A DNA stretch of 64,000 nt from Carnegiea gigantea (GCA_029747015.1 JAKOGI010000327.1:638501-702500), one strand, 5' to 3'. Positions 21,990 through 35,139 are shown, numbered from the stretch's first letter. A program made the numbers and translations. The notes: generated from the letters alone by a model not told the origin.

Positions 21990-23125
21990 TTAAAAAGGAT
22001 TTCGAGCAGTACTTACGAGAATAATATCACGAGCACATAATTAAAATTTCCGAAAGTAGATTTTTAAGATTGGGTAAAATTTGCAAATATGAAAAGTTCT
22101 GGGCACTGTATGAAGACCTAGAAGTATTTTGTCCCCCAAAAGTTTATTTCACCAATAGTTTAGTGATATGGAAAATTCAATTCCAAAGACGTGGTTCCAG
22201 AAAATTAAAGTACTATGCTTTGATGGTACAAAAAGTAAATAATCCCGTTAAAACTCTCCAAGTTTCACATGTAGATGATCCATATAACTATACACAAAAT
22301 TGAATAACTTCATACACTTTTGCTAAGTGTCATAGCTTTACTGGTTAGCATATTAATTAGTACTTTAATTTATTTTGTGTCTTTTACATGCATACAACTT
22401 TTTTTTAACTTTTCTTTACATACTTCACAAAATCTTTCACCTTTTCCTTGATTAGCTTCTTAGAAATGTGATTAATAAACATTTACTTGTATAGATAAAA
22501 GTAACACCTGCATAAACATAAAAAGTTCAATAGACACAAAGATTATTCAACTAATAAAATAAATATAAATGATGAAAACAATATTGTTCATGAATTATTT
22601 ATAATTTTAGACATTGATGTATTATCTAACTCAATCCTTATATCGCAAGGGGAATAGTGCTAATAAGCTTTAAAAATTGAATTGTTCTTATCCAATATCT
22701 CAAAATTGAATTACTAGTGTCAAAAAATCCATAATAAAACATAAAATCACTTTACCAGACATATATTAGACAACAATTCTACTTAATTGATCTTTAGAAC
22801 AAACACATGTTGGCAATCATATTGTAGAAACACAAATTTCGTTTGTTACAACATATGCGTAGTTAGGTTTCAAAATCAACAAGTGTCACTAGTAGTTGAG
22901 CAACTATATTTAACAATAACCTGGGATAGAAGATGATGAAGAAAATAGTCACTTACCATGGGTGTTATGCGCTCGACCCCTAGGTTTTTAGCATTAATTA
23001 ATATAAACTCAATATTTTAGAATTTAATTGTGGGACCGTGAAATTCTAGCATTGTATTATTGAGACATTACTTTGTTGAATATGTGAATGATGAGAATTG
23101 ATTGACCAATTTACTTAGGCTGTGG
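21990..23125. other. non-coding flank; may include viral leader
   Basis: No gene is seen. If the viral copy is circularly permuted or tandem, the first few hundred bases would be its leader, but no repeat of the 16.1-16.3-kb leader was seen by eye. The rest is AT-rich intergenic DNA. Confidence 0.35.
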
Positions 23126-23667
23126 TTAACAATTAGATCTATCAAATGGGTCATTCGGGGCGGGTACGGGCCGGGTCTTAGTTCGGTTCGGGTCACTTTC
23201 GGGTCAACTATGTTCGAGTTGGGTTTAGGTGAAGTTTGGATGAAGTTCAAGTTTGGGTCACTTTCAGGTCAACTATGTTCAAGTCGGGTTCAGTTCGGTT
23301 CGGGTGAAGTTCGGATTTGGGTTATTTACGGGTACCATGATCGGATCGGTATGAGTTCGGTTCGGGTGGAATTCGGATCGAGTCTATTTCAGGTTGTCTA
23401 AAGTAGCCCGGTACAGATCGAATATGGGTCAAGTATAATTGGGGTCGGGCGGGATTCAATTCAATGTTTGGGTCAATACTGGATCAGGTGTAAATCGAAT
23501 CGGATATAAATCAAGTTGGGTTAATTTTGAATTATTGTATATTTTCAATGTAGTCATCATTAGTTCCTTACTCTTAAATTGTAATTAAAAGATAAAAATC
23601 ATTTAATTAGACAAATCCATTTATTCTAAATTTCTCTTTTAATTCATACGTTAATGATTAATTGTAC

Positions 23668-23669
<2 letters not shown>

Positions 23670-23749
<80 letters not shown>
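23670..23749. repeat. (AT)n/(AC)n microsatellite
   Basis: An AT run, a short AC run and a long AT run. Any long open frame through it is a by-product of the repeat. Confidence 0.95.
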
Positions 23750-23754
<5 letters not shown>

Positions 23755-24213
23755 TGAAAAATTATATGGGGTTAGTTCTAAATTTAATAAGAAAGTAAGT
23801 AAATTACCAATACAAGTATCCTACTCATCCAACCCTATATCAAATGTACCGTGCAATTATTTAAAGGATTATGTGTCATCAAGCCAAGTTTTAATCATCC
23901 CAATTAAGTTCATGCGATGACAAAATCAATGGACCAACCTAACGCAAATCATTTATCAATGGTCTCATTTGTGAGCCCTAATACCAAAATATACCTTGAA
24001 AAATGAAAAAAAAAAGAAAGAAAATAACGAAATTTTTATTTGGAGTTGGCAAAGAAAAACAAGTTGGTTCAAGTTGACATTTCTAGTAATTGAATCAATG
24101 TTCTTTGATAGTTTGCTAAGTGATTATACATCAAAATTCAAAGATTTTTCTTTATATGATTAACAATTTGATCTGCATTTACTCAATGAGTCAAAACTAA
24201 AAAGCAATGATAA

Positions 24214-26973
24214 TCATATATATCATATATATATATATTAAAAGTTGGATTGAACTCATGTATGAGCGACACGTGGGATGCCACATAGGGTGCCATTTAG
24301 GGTGCCACTTGGGATAAGAATGCCATGTAGGATAGCAACATAAAAATCTTCTATTATGTAATTAAGATGGATGTAGGTTATCAATACAATTTTAATTCAA
24401 TTTAATGTTAATTTTTCTCATATGTTATGACTAATTAGTAAACTTAAATGTAGAGCAAAGAAATGATTTAGATGTTACCCAAGAAAAAAAAATTTAAGTG
24501 TGCTAGACATTATTTTGAGGTAAGTATACATTGGACATTTAAATCTAAATATATTAGTTTTAAATTTAAGTGTGTTATGACTACTTTAAGTTGGTATAAT
24601 GTTTAGTTTCTTTTCACATTTGTAACTAACGTTTATGATATTAAAAAAAAAATGTTTCAATGATTTATTCAATTTATATTTCACTTGAAATTATATTTTA
24701 CACTCAAAAATCACATAGTACAATTAGTTCGTTTAGCAAATTTAAATTAAAATTTAATAGGTAAATTAATATACAAGAGCAGTTTGTCTACATCCCCGCA
24801 ATATATCATGATTGTTCATAAATTAGTAGTACTCCCCTCCCTCCCCCCCCCAAAAGAATGTTAAAAGTTTTCCTAAATTCAAATTGCAGTAAAATTTCTT
24901 CATCTGCTACTAATCTCCCTTTCTTCTTTTTGACAATTTTTTATTTTTCTTTGTTGGTTTTATTATAAATAATTATACACTAAAGAGATAAGATTTTGGT
25001 CAAAGACTTATATGTCTTTTTGTTACTATTGTCAACAATTTTTCAATGCTTTGTTGATCATGAGAATAATTAATCAAATTTATTTTTATTCAAATCATGG
25101 GTTGAATAGTCGGAAGAATCATGATCACTATTAAATAATATTAAAGGTGTTGTTAAACTATTGAAATAATCTTCAATGGACATATGAAGTAAGTGCATGT
25201 ATAATGGATATAATTAAACCAATAGGAATCTCTGGGGAAAAAAACGCTCCTTCTGTGACGATTATTAGTTTTAAATGGCATGCACGAACTTACGAATTTG
25301 ACATTTGGTTTGACATATGCTAAATAATCTTTTACTAATTTATTTTTATTGGTAAATTACCTTATTATTTTATTTGAATGTCCGTCTTTAATATTATACA
25401 ACCTTTGCTAGATACCTCATTATTTCATTTTATTGCTCACCTTTAATTATTATATTATATATTATTTTTGAAATTAATTACCTCATTATCACGACAGCTG
25501 CTCATTTTACTTTGAGTTTATCTTAATTTGCAATTCCTATAAATAAGGACTTAATTTTGTAGTATCTAATTTAAGTATGTGATGAAAAAGAAAATTTGTG
25601 TCCCCATATAAATCTTAGTTGTGGAAGAATACACAAATGAGTCATAACAAATGCTGATTGACTAAAATAGAAGAATCATATTCTTTTTGCAATCAATGTC
25701 AAGATGAAAGTTACAATCGCTAGAATTATTTTGCACTCATCTTAGACAAAGTGACCATTTGTATTAAAAAACAAGGCAATTTTCTATTCATGTTTTCTAT
25801 ATAATGACTATAAATAAAAGTCAAGGACAATCATAAAAATATTTAGGAGTTTACCTTCTAAAATCGATATTAAGTCATGAACAATTGAATTGCAGCATCA
25901 TTGGTGACTTGACCAAAGGATTTAAAGTTTATCATTAAACATAACAATGAACACCAACAAGGATACACAAAAAACATTGTCTACCAAGAAGTATCTAACA
26001 ACCTACCAACGGTTGTATGTATGCACTCAAAATAACTTCACTACTACAAATTATCAATTATAAAAAAAAAACAAATTGGCACTATACATCTTTTACTGGT
26101 AGTAAATTCCTACAAAATGTTAGTTCTAATTATACAAATATCATGACATATTACGATTCTTAGAATTAAATATAATTGGAGATTAAAATAATAATAATAA
26201 ATAAATTCCTTCAATATTGTTCAGACAACTCCAGGAAGATGAAATATACCAGAAGTGCACAATTGAAATGTCTCTCTGTAGGTAAGCATAAATTAATACA
26301 AAAATATTATCGTATATGTTTTCACTAAATGATAAGTATGTAAAAAATCATTATATGCATTTAACAATACATCGTTAATAATAAGTAGGTAGAAACAAAC
26401 GAAAAATCAAAACATAACTTAGTATAATATATGTTACTTTTGCATGTTACTTAATATGAGAATGAAAGTTGGCGACTAATAGATAGCGAAAATGATAAAT
26501 GTCATGTGTTATTGAACCTTTCATATTAGAATTACTTTCCATACATTACATTTCATATTACCATATGATGCATTTTTAAAAATAAAGTCCAAGTTTAAGA
26601 AAGACAACATTAAATTATTGAAAATACTATGATTTTTCTTTACTTCTTTGCTCCCACCGTCAATATGATTATTTCACAAAATTATTTAAACTTAAAAAAA
26701 ACTACAAAGCGTCACACCTCATAATATCTTAAAACAAAAAAATAATTAAAAACTTCTTAACTAACATGATTAAAAAAGATAGACTGCACATCAAAAATTC
26801 AAGTACATATATTTAAAGTGACTTCATATTAAATAAAGTTAGAAAAAAGGTACTATCATCAAGTCTATGAAACTCGGTATGGTATAGCACCAAAAACAAC
26901 ACATACAACAAGATATTGAAACTTATTAACTGAGAAGTTATAGCTATCGTGCAACGCACGAATAAAAAACTAG
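24214..26973 (+). mobile_element. non-autonomous Helitron
   Basis: The 3' end shows a hairpin cgtgc-aac-gcacg (26949-26961), then eight or so bases and ctag at 26970-26973 followed by T, the Helitron CTRR terminus. The 5' side begins TC in an AT run (24214, or 24223) followed by tattaaaag and, about 45 bases later, a cacgtggg/gccacatagg/gccac cluster typical of one plant Helitron family. Insertion would be between A and T, as required. No Rep/helicase frame is present in the 2.75 kb. Confidence 0.6.
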
Positions 26974-27639
26974 TATATAAGTATGTTTCAATTATCATTA
27001 CATTTATGTGATTGTAAATGCTTGCCATCGAAACTCGAAATTTAGAATTTAATTGTCCAAAATTCAAATAAGCTACATTATTATGAGATTATATGCAACG
27101 ATACATTATTGAATATGGTTTTGTAGAATTAAACTTGTTATAAAAATGATTTAGAATCGTAGATCAGTAGCGTGAAATTTTGACGGTAGTCAAGGAATGA
27201 TATTATAAATTTATAATCATAGCGTGCATTGCATTAAGTCATTCAGTGAATCAAATAGTAAAATAGTATTACTGGATCCTAATAAGTTTAACAAATTATT
27301 AATTATACTTATCTTTTCTTAATTCCTATTGCGACAAAATATTTTTTCTTTCATATTTTTACTACATATCTATCAAATTAAAAACTTAAAACTATCACCT
27401 ATTCTATATTTTCCTCTTTAGTTTTTAATTGATTTCATTTGTAAAAATTGCCCCTTAAGTTGTTTTTCTTTTTCCACCTAAACTCAACTAATTGAGTTTG
27501 AAAAATTCAACATTCTCCCAAAAAGAGAAAAGATTAAACCCCCCCCCAAAAGTTATTACTTATTCTGGTAAAATTAAGTCGGGTAAGAATCGGATCGGTT
27601 TTAAATCAGGTACGATTCAGTTTGAGTTCGGGTTATCCA

Positions 27640-29055
27640 TGTTCTAGTTTTAAAACCCTTTTTACTTGCAAGTACACAAGGATAGACTGGCGAGTATTAG
27701 GGTGTCGATCCCACGAGGAATAATAGTGATTTTAGACTTGGCCTTTCCGATTATAAAGCATAATTTAATTTTCAGAGTTAGATTATCAAAATGAATTAAC
27801 GAACAAAATGAAGAGCAAATGAGTAGCAAAGTAGAGAGAAATCAAATAAGAGAAAGTTCTAGGACTTTGGATTTCACCTTTGATGCCAATATTGCTTGAC
27901 TAATTCAAATGGGGATTCAATTTGTCTCTTTTTCAGCCCAAGCTACACGCATTAGGCCATAAATTAAAGAGATGATTATAATTATAAAGTGAGATGATTT
28001 ATCCAGTGGTTTAGCATGAACTATTCTTTTTAGACATAACTCATCTAATTTCTAGCATAAATTATTCAATTTAAACCATTATAATTTTAAGCCCGAATTG
28101 CATAATCATCATATTAGCCTACAAGGTCTAATATTCATTTGAGATAACAAATTAAACTAGTGTAATCAACATGATTAAACATTAATATTAAGATGAAAAA
28201 GTCAATGATGATCAAATATGAACTCAAGATTATGCAAAAGAGACAAAAATAACCCCATAAGAAATTAGCAAAAGAATATTATTATCAGGGATCCATCCTA
28301 GTCGTAGAAATGAGTAGTTTAGCCGGCCATAGTTAGGGAAAACACCATTAAAATTGGTATATTTCACTTCCTATGTCTAAATCTTATACTCAGTTACACA
28401 AAATTATGAAACTTAGTGTAAACTCTCAAATTTGACTCACAAATGAGATGAGAAGAGAAGAGAAAAATAGCTAACAAAGCTTATTTTCTTCTTAACCCCT
28501 CAACCTAAATGATCTTATCTTACAAAGACTCTCTCAACTCTCTAAAAAAATAGAAAATAGAAGATGGGAGAATGAGAGAGAGAATGGATGAATGTATGAG
28601 TGTGTATGGATGGATATGAGTGTCTTTTTCCCTCAATCTTGAACCCTTTTTATAGTGAAAATCCAACCCCTTAGGATACCCCAAAATTAATGAAAATTAA
28701 TTCCAATTAATTTGGGATGTTACATGCATGGTCATGGCTAGTCATAAGTATAATATTAATTTTGATTAATGGCATTTGACTAGGTTAAGAATTAGCCATG
28801 TGGGAAAATGGGAGATCTTCTTCTTTTTTCTTTTTTTTTCCTCTCTTTCTTTTCCTTTGGGCTTAAGTTTGGACTCTAGGCATTGCACTTGTAGGAGTTC
28901 CAAGTAGAATTAATCAACTTCATCCCAAACTCTTCTATATTTATTTCTACCTGAAAATTTCATAAAATATGCATTATTTACCCATAAAAATATATTTTAA
29001 AAACATAAAAGTAGGTGAAATAAAGGAGAAAATTATATATAAAATATGAATTATC
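27640..29055 (-). repeat. 3' LTR of the gag-protease element (outer end damaged)
   Basis: It aligns with 33720-35139 from tgttctagtt to gaattatca. The right LTR starts 14 bases earlier with tgatatagatttta, giving perfect TGATA/TATCA ends; these bases are missing from this copy, so its outer edge was deleted or rewritten. Confidence 0.88.
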
Positions 29056-29068
29056 AACTCCCCCACAC
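29056..29068 (-). promoter_or_regulatory. polypurine tract of the gag-protease element
   Basis: The minus strand reads AGTGTGGGGGAGT immediately before the 3' LTR start TGATAATTC. It would prime plus-strand DNA synthesis. Confidence 0.85.
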
Positions 29069-30191
29069 TAAGACTTTACTAGTCCTCGAGTAAAGAACAA
29101 CAACAATGCATGCATTCATTCAAGCCATCAAGCAGGAAAAGAATATGATTAGGTAAGAGTATCAAGTGACCCAACTATGAATGCTCACTCCAAATCACAT
29201 ATATCAATTCACTACCAACCCACAACTCATTATCAAAGATTTCCAATTCCAACCAAGTCAATAGGCCAAGATTCAAGCAAATTAAGTACACAACGAAACC
29301 AAGTAGCAAACCATAAGCACGAAGTTTCACCCCACATAACAAAAATCACAACAGCATCTTTTAAAATCAAGTCCCCAATGCCAAATCAAATTTTTTTAAA
29401 TTTTTTTCCTCTCTTTTTGAGACTTTGAGCTTTTTGTTTCAGAAGTTACTTGATTTCATGTGCTTTCTTGAGTGCATAAAGATATGAATAAAGACAACAC
29501 TCAGATAAGCACTTAGTACATATTCAGGCAATTAAAGATATAAATAGAAATAGGACCTGAACATTGGTACCGAAATCAGAACTCAATTAATTTCATTTAT
29601 TTGATTTTCTTCTTTTTTTAAATTTTTTTGATTGAAAAGTCAATGGGAAACTCAATGCTTATCGAATACTCATCACGATATTGTAAATGGGGTTACATCT
29701 CATACTCAAAATTGGCTACATAGTGACATTAGCACAGCAAAAATTTTGGCCTTCAACTAGTCAAAGTTAGAAATAATCTCTACTGAGCATGAGTCACATG
29801 AATCAAATCCACATAATAGGAGTAGAACATGCATAATCAGAACACTCAATTACTTCCCAAAATCAAATTCACCCACAATTTTCAAGTTTAATTTTCCTTA
29901 GAATTTTCATTTTCATTTTCATTTTTCCTTCCCCCCACACCTAGATCTCACATTTTCTTCAATGTAAAAAACAATAAGATAAAGGAAAATGGAGAAAAGA
30001 GCAACACAACCTGATAGCACGAGGAAGTTATTTCCATGTAAGCTCAACAATCAAACTCCCAAAGTGCCTTCACAACCATCACTAACCTCAAAAGCCAAAA
30101 ACCAAGTGGAGAATCACACCCCAAAACACAAGCACACCTTGATCAAAAAGAAAAATAGAAAAAATAAAAGACTCAAAATCACCTAAAAAGA

Positions 30192-30214
30192 TTGGGTTGC
30201 CTCCCAACAAGCGC
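30192..30214 (-). other. conserved Athila/Tat 3' untranslated motif
   Basis: The minus strand reads GCGCTTGTTGGGAGGCAACCCAA in this interval, a sequence I know from the region after the pol gene in Athila/Tat elements. Here it lies only about 30 bases after the protease frame, which places the missing pol block precisely between them. Confidence 0.65.
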
Positions 30215-30242
30215 TAAGTTTAATGTCTTCAGCCAGACAATA

Positions 30243-30707
30243 TCAAGCAGAGGCTTTGAAAATGTTAAGCCTAACCCTCGTGTTCATGACCGAGACGTCC
30301 ATCACTTCTAACCTACAGTTAATTGTGGCATTAGCTGTGGCTAGGAAGGGACAACCTAAAATAAGAGGGATCTGCTTATAAGCATGAGTGGGGTCCATGT
30401 CCAATGCAACAAAGTTAACAAGAAAGAATCCTTTATCAATTTGCACCAAGATATCATTTATTCGCCCCCTAGGAGTCCTAACCGACCTATCAGCAAGTTG
30501 AAGGGTACAGTTGGAAGGTGGTAGTTCACCTAATCGCAACTCTAAGTAAACAGAATATGGTATCAAATTGACACTAGAACCCAAATCCAAAAGTGCCCTT
30601 TCAATTTTGTGATTGTCAATAAAACATAAAATGGTACAGACACCAGGATCTTTGAACTTAGGGGAAGTATCACATTTCAGAATTGAATTCACTTGTTCAC
30701 TTAGAAG
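30243..30707 (-). CDS. aspartic protease of the gag-protease element (open frame)
   Basis: About 150 codons are open on the minus strand. The active-site loop reads A-L-L-D-L-G-S-S-V-N-L-I-P near residues 35-47 of the open frame, in the form D-L/T-G-A/S-S usual for Athila/Tat proteases, and a later I-L-G-x-P-F-L block is present near residue 113. The frame ends with a stop at 30243, where pol should continue. It would cleave gag. The frame upstream is interrupted only by the MITE at 30708. Confidence 0.8.
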   Translation of the reverse strand, partial: LLSEQVNSILKCDTSPKFKDPGVCTILCFIDNHKIERALLDLGSSVNLIPYSVYLELRLGELPPSNCTLQLADRSVRTPRGRINDILVQIDKGFFLVNFVALDMDPTHAYKQIPLILGCPFLATANATINCRLEVMDVSVMNTRVRLNIFKASA

Positions 30708-31397
30708 TAGGGGCGTTCAAAAATATCCGTAACCAATAACCCGAACTGAAAACCCACTACCCGATCCGAAATCTCGGGTACCCGAACCGAAATATTTGAA
30801 AATTTTGGTCCGGGTACCCGAACCAATATTTTTTTTGGGTTATTGGTTCGGGTACGACTCGGGCATTTTAAAGATACGGGTACCCGAAAACCCGAAACTT
30901 TTTTTAAAACTTTTTCAAAACTTTTTTTATATCATCTATTCCCCAAAGACTTTGTAAGTCAAGTATTCAGAAATCCGAAGAAGATAAGTACTTTGACTTC
31001 ATTGCATTATTTTATTTGAATGTGTTGGGCATGAATATGATGTTAACAAGCTTATGCCTCATGGAAGTGTAGATTAATTGAAATGTGAATGGTGATAAGA
31101 TATCCGGGTATATTGTTATATTATGTAATAATTTAAAGTGCAACTTGGCTCAATACAACAACTTTTTATAGCATAAATAGAAATAATTATATTATGGGTA
31201 CAACAAAATTATTAGGCAAAATAGGAAAAAATATTTTAGAAAAAATAGGTTATTGGGTAACCAAAAACCCGAACTGAAATTTTCGGGTACCCGAAAGTTT
31301 CGGTTCGGATAGGGTTTACTATTTTACCGATCCAAAATTTCGGGTACCCGAACCGAAATCTCCTTTGGTTCGGGTACCCGAACCATGAACACCCCTA
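30708..31397. mobile_element. hAT MITE (690 bp) with perfect 8-bp duplication
   Basis: The ends are taggggcgttca and tgaacacccccta-like tgaacacccct-a, an inverted repeat of about 12 bp with one mismatch. The 8-bp target duplication cttagaag is perfect (30700-30707 and 31398-31405). Both subterminal regions are packed with the palindrome cgggtacccg and its derivatives. There is no coding capacity. It inserted into the gag-protease linker of the host element and is therefore the youngest layer of this stack. Confidence 0.93.
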
Positions 31398-33250
31398 CTT
31401 AGAAGAACCTTTTTAGACTTGTCATCTTTAGATTTTCTTTTAAAAGTGCACATGTCTTTAAGAAACTTAGCATAGGCTGGGATCTGTCTAATCGCTTCTA
31501 AGAGAGGAAGATTGACCTTAACTTGCTTAAAGGTCTCTAGGATGTCATCTCTTTGCTTGTCTTTCTTGGAAGGAAATGGTGCATCCAAAGCTTGAGGGTA
31601 AGGAACCCTTGGCTCATATGTCACAATGGGGTCAGACACAATAGGAGAGGGGGATGGGTCGTTCTCTTTTTCAATCTCAAGGTCACTCTCCATGGCCTTA
31701 AGTCTTTCATCTTTATCATGTTGCTTCTCACTCACCTTGTTGTCTACTTCTTTACCACTCCTAATAACCATTACAGCTTTTAATTGTTCAAATTGCTGGC
31801 CTTTAGGGTTCTAGATGGGGTGACTTGGAAGTTTTCCTTCTTTTCTTCTACCTACAGCTATGACTAGTTGCCCAAGTTGGGTTTCTAACTTAGCTATAGA
31901 GTATGAGTGAGAGTCAATAATATGCATTTTAGACTCAATTCCTTGGACCCTAGCATCCATATTTTGTACAACGGAAGTCAAGGTATCAAGAGCAGAAAGT
32001 ACCTTGTCGATATCAGAGCTCCCAGATGGAGCTTGATGGGAAGAGAGAGGAGCATATCTCTGATTTTGAAAACCAGGAAGGGTAGGTCTGTAAGACTACG
32101 CTTGAGGATTCTCAACATTTTGAGACCTCCATAAAAAATTAGGATGATTCCTCCAACCATGATTATAGGCATTAGAATAAGGGTTGTTGGATGGAGGAAA
32201 TCCTTGGGCAGCATTTACTTGTTCAGTCATACAGTTAGACTTACCAATACAAGGATAGTCAAAAGAAGCATGCATGGGACTAGCACAAAGCGAACACACA
32301 TCTTGCATAGAAGGGGCATTAGATACTTTGTTCATGCACAACAATTGATCAAATTTCTTAACTAAAGCATCAACTTTACTAGAAAGGTTAATTGAATGTG
32401 AAACCTCATAAACCCCCCTTTACTTCCTAATTGCCTAGGTAAATCAGAATGTGAGGAAGTAGCATGCAAGTGTGAATTTTCACTCAAATGTTCAAATAAT
32501 TTCCAAACTTCTTCAGGAGTTTTGTATAAAAAACTACCACCACATGATGCATCAACCATCTGCCTATTATGCTCATCTAAGTTATAGTAAAAACTCTGGA
32601 CAAGCTGCCACATAGGTACCTCATGATGAGGATAACATCGCAGCAATTCTTTAAACTGTTTTCAACTTTTATGCAATTGTTCATTTTTATTCTGTGAGAA
32701 GGTGGTTATAGCACGTCTTAAGGCAGTCAGTTACCAATGGAGAAAAACTTTTTCAAGAATTCCTTTTACAATTGATCCCAAGTGGTAATATTGGCCTTAG
32801 TGTCCAACCAAGCTTTAGCTTTATCTTTTAAAGAAAAAGGAAAAAGCTGCAAGCGAAGAGCATCATCAGAGATATTATTTAAAAACACAGTAGAGCAAAT
32901 CTCTAAGAATGTATCAACATGCTTGAAAGGATTTTCAGACTCTAGCCCATAAAACGACGGAAGCATTTGGATAAGAGAATGTTTAATCTCAAATGACACC
33001 GTAACAGTGGACATACGGTTTCTTATTGGTGAGTCATAAGTGGCAGGAGTGAAATATTCCTTAAGTTGCTTAGGTGGTAGGGTTCGTTGTTCTTCAGCCA
33101 TTTTGTTCTTAAATTCTGATTTCTTAGCTCTTATCTCACGAAGAGAGCGTTCAATTTCAGGATTATATGATTCAAGATCTAAGCACAAAGAATGTCTATC
33201 AAGCATATACCAACAAACAACAAAAAGAAAACAATGAAATCTCCACAATA
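31398..33250 (-). pseudogene. Athila/Tat-type gag, several frames
   Basis: Minus-strand frames 33,248-32,766, 32,646-32,362, 32,344-32,096 and 31,771-31,398 together form a gag of about 600 codons. The retrotransposon gag domain has FEIKHSLIQML, DTFLEICSTV, LRLQLFPFSLKDKAKAWLD and a YYNLDEHNRQMVDASCGG block. A knuckle-like CSLCASPMHASFDYPC follows (about 32,305-32,255), then an acidic linker beginning VIRSGKEVD (about 31,768) and LPLLEAIRQIPAYAKFLKD. The first break is a stop at 32,765 followed by a damaged stretch; the other breaks are frame changes. Gag would form the particle. Confidence 0.88.
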
Positions 33251-33681
33251 ATCACCAAACAAAAATAAGAAGAAAAGAGAAGAGAGAGATAAGAAGAGAA
33301 AAATAAAAATAAAATAAAAATAAAAGAAAGATAAAAGGGAAGGGGAAAAGAAAAAAAATAAAGCAAAATAAAAGAAATAAATAAAAATAAAATAAAATAA
33401 AAGAACAAAGGAAATAAAAGGGAAGGGGATTGTTAGATTAGGTACAATAAATAAAATTAAAAAAAAAGAGTTAGATTAGATTAGATTAGAAAGGAGAGGG
33501 AAAATAGTTAGATTAGATGGGGGAGGGAATAACAAAAATAAAATGATTACATTAGGAGGGATTGGAGAATGAAATAATAAAAATAAAAGGGAAAGGGTGG
33601 AGAATAAATAAATAAAATTGTTAGATTAGCAGGAAAGGGGGGGAAATAAAAGGAAGAGAAAATGCAAAAATCACTATTCGT

Positions 33682-33699
33682 TCCCCGGCAACGGCGCCA
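33682..33699 (-). promoter_or_regulatory. primer binding site, tRNA-Asp type
   Basis: The minus strand reads TGGCGCCGTTGCCGGGGA, complementary to the 3' end of plant tRNA-Asp. It lies six bases inside the 5' LTR when the LTR is taken to end TATATCA. Confidence 0.9.
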
Positions 33700-33705
33700 A
33701 AAATT

Positions 33706-35139
33706 TGATATAGATTTTATGTTCTAGTTTTAAAACCCTTTTTACTTGCACGTTCACAAGGTTAATTGTAGACTAGCGAGTATTAGAGTGTCGATCCCAC
33801 GAAGAACAATAGTGATTTTAGACTTGGCCTTTCCGATTATAAAAAATAATTTAATTTTCAGAGTTGGATTATCAAAATGAATTAACTAACAAGATGAAGA
33901 GCAAATGAGTAGCAAAGTAGAGAGAAATCAAATAGGAAAAAGTTCTAGGACTTTGTATTTCACCTTTGATGCCAATATTGCTTCACTAATTCAAATGGGG
34001 ATTCAATTTCTCTCTTGTTCAACCCAGGTTACAAGCATTAGGCCATAAATTAAAGAGATGATTATAATTATAAAGTGAAATGATTTACCTCGTCATTTAG
34101 CATGAACTATTCTTTTTAGACATAACTCATCTAATTTCTAACATAAATTATTCAATTTAAAACATTATAATTTTAAGCCCGAATTGCATAGTCATCATAT
34201 TAGCCTACAAGGTCTAATATTCATTTGAGATAGCAAATTAAACTAGTGTAATCAACATGATTAAACATTAGTATTAAGAAGCGGAAGTCGATGATGATCA
34301 AATATGAACTCAAGATTATGCAAAAGAGACAAAAATAACCCCATAAGAAATTAGCAACAGAATATTATTATCAGGGATCCATCCTAGTCCTAGAAATGAG
34401 TAGTTTAGCCGGCCATAGTTAGGGAAAACACCATTGAAATTGGTATATTTCACTTCCTATGTCCAAATCTTATACTCAATTACACAAAATTATAAAACTT
34501 AGTGTAAACTCTCAAATTTGACTCAAAATGAGAGGAGAAGAGAAGAGAAAAATAGCTAACAAAGCTTATTTTCTTCTTAACCCCTCAACCTAAATGATCT
34601 TGTCTTACAAAGACTCTCTCAACTCTCTAAAAAAATAGAAAATAGAAGATGGGAGAATGAGAGAGAGAATGGATGAATGTATGAGTGTGTATGGATGGAT
34701 ATGAGTGTCTTTTTTCCCTCAATCTTGAACCCTTTTTATAGTGAAAATTCAACCCCTTAGGATACCCCCAAAATTAATGAAAATTAATTCCAATTAATTT
34801 GGGATGTTACATGCATGGTCATGGCTAGTCATAAGTATAATATTAATTTTGATTAATGGCATTTGACTAGGTTAAGAATTAGCCATGTGGGAAAATGGGA
34901 GATCTTCTTCTTCTTTTTTTTTTTCCTCTTTCTTTTCCTTTGGGCTTGAGTTTGGACTCTAGGCATTGCACTTTTAGGAGTTTCGAGTAGAATTAATCAA
35001 CTTCATCCCAAACTCTTCTATATTTATTTCTACCTGAAAATTTCATAAAATATGCATTATTTACCCATAAAAATATATTTCAAAGACATAAAAGTAGGTG
35101 AAATAAAGGAGAAAATTATATATAAAATATGAATTATCA
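33706..35139 (-). repeat. 5' LTR of the gag-protease element (1434 bp)
   Basis: On the minus strand it starts TGATAATTC and ends CTATATCA, giving five-base inverted ends TGATA/TATCA. It carries a tcgatcccacgaagaac block (plus strand, near 33,790) that is shared in outline with the Athila-like solo LTRs of this window. Confidence 0.88.

Larger units (their letters stand above)
27640..35139 (-). mobile_element. gag-protease-only LTR element (Athila/Tat-like, TR-GAG type)
   Basis: Two LTRs of about 1.42 kb flank about 4.6 kb. On the minus strand the order is 5' LTR, tRNA-Asp type primer site, gag, protease, the Athila/Tat 3' untranslated motif, polypurine tract and 3' LTR. There is no RT, RNase H or integrase, so the element depends on another for movement. 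LTRs look about 95 percent alike by eye, which makes it one of the younger insertions here. Flanks ggtta (27631-27635) and ggtca (35140-35144) may be the target duplication, if the left LTR has lost its outer bases. Confidence 0.85.

Noticed and set aside
23654..23920. Open frame with His-Thr and Ile-Tyr runs
   Set aside because: It is produced by the AT/AC microsatellite.
33199..33408. Phe/Leu-rich minus-strand open frame resembling a membrane protein
   Set aside because: The DNA is an A/G-rich low-complexity leader between primer site and gag of an LTR element; hydrophobicity is a composition effect.
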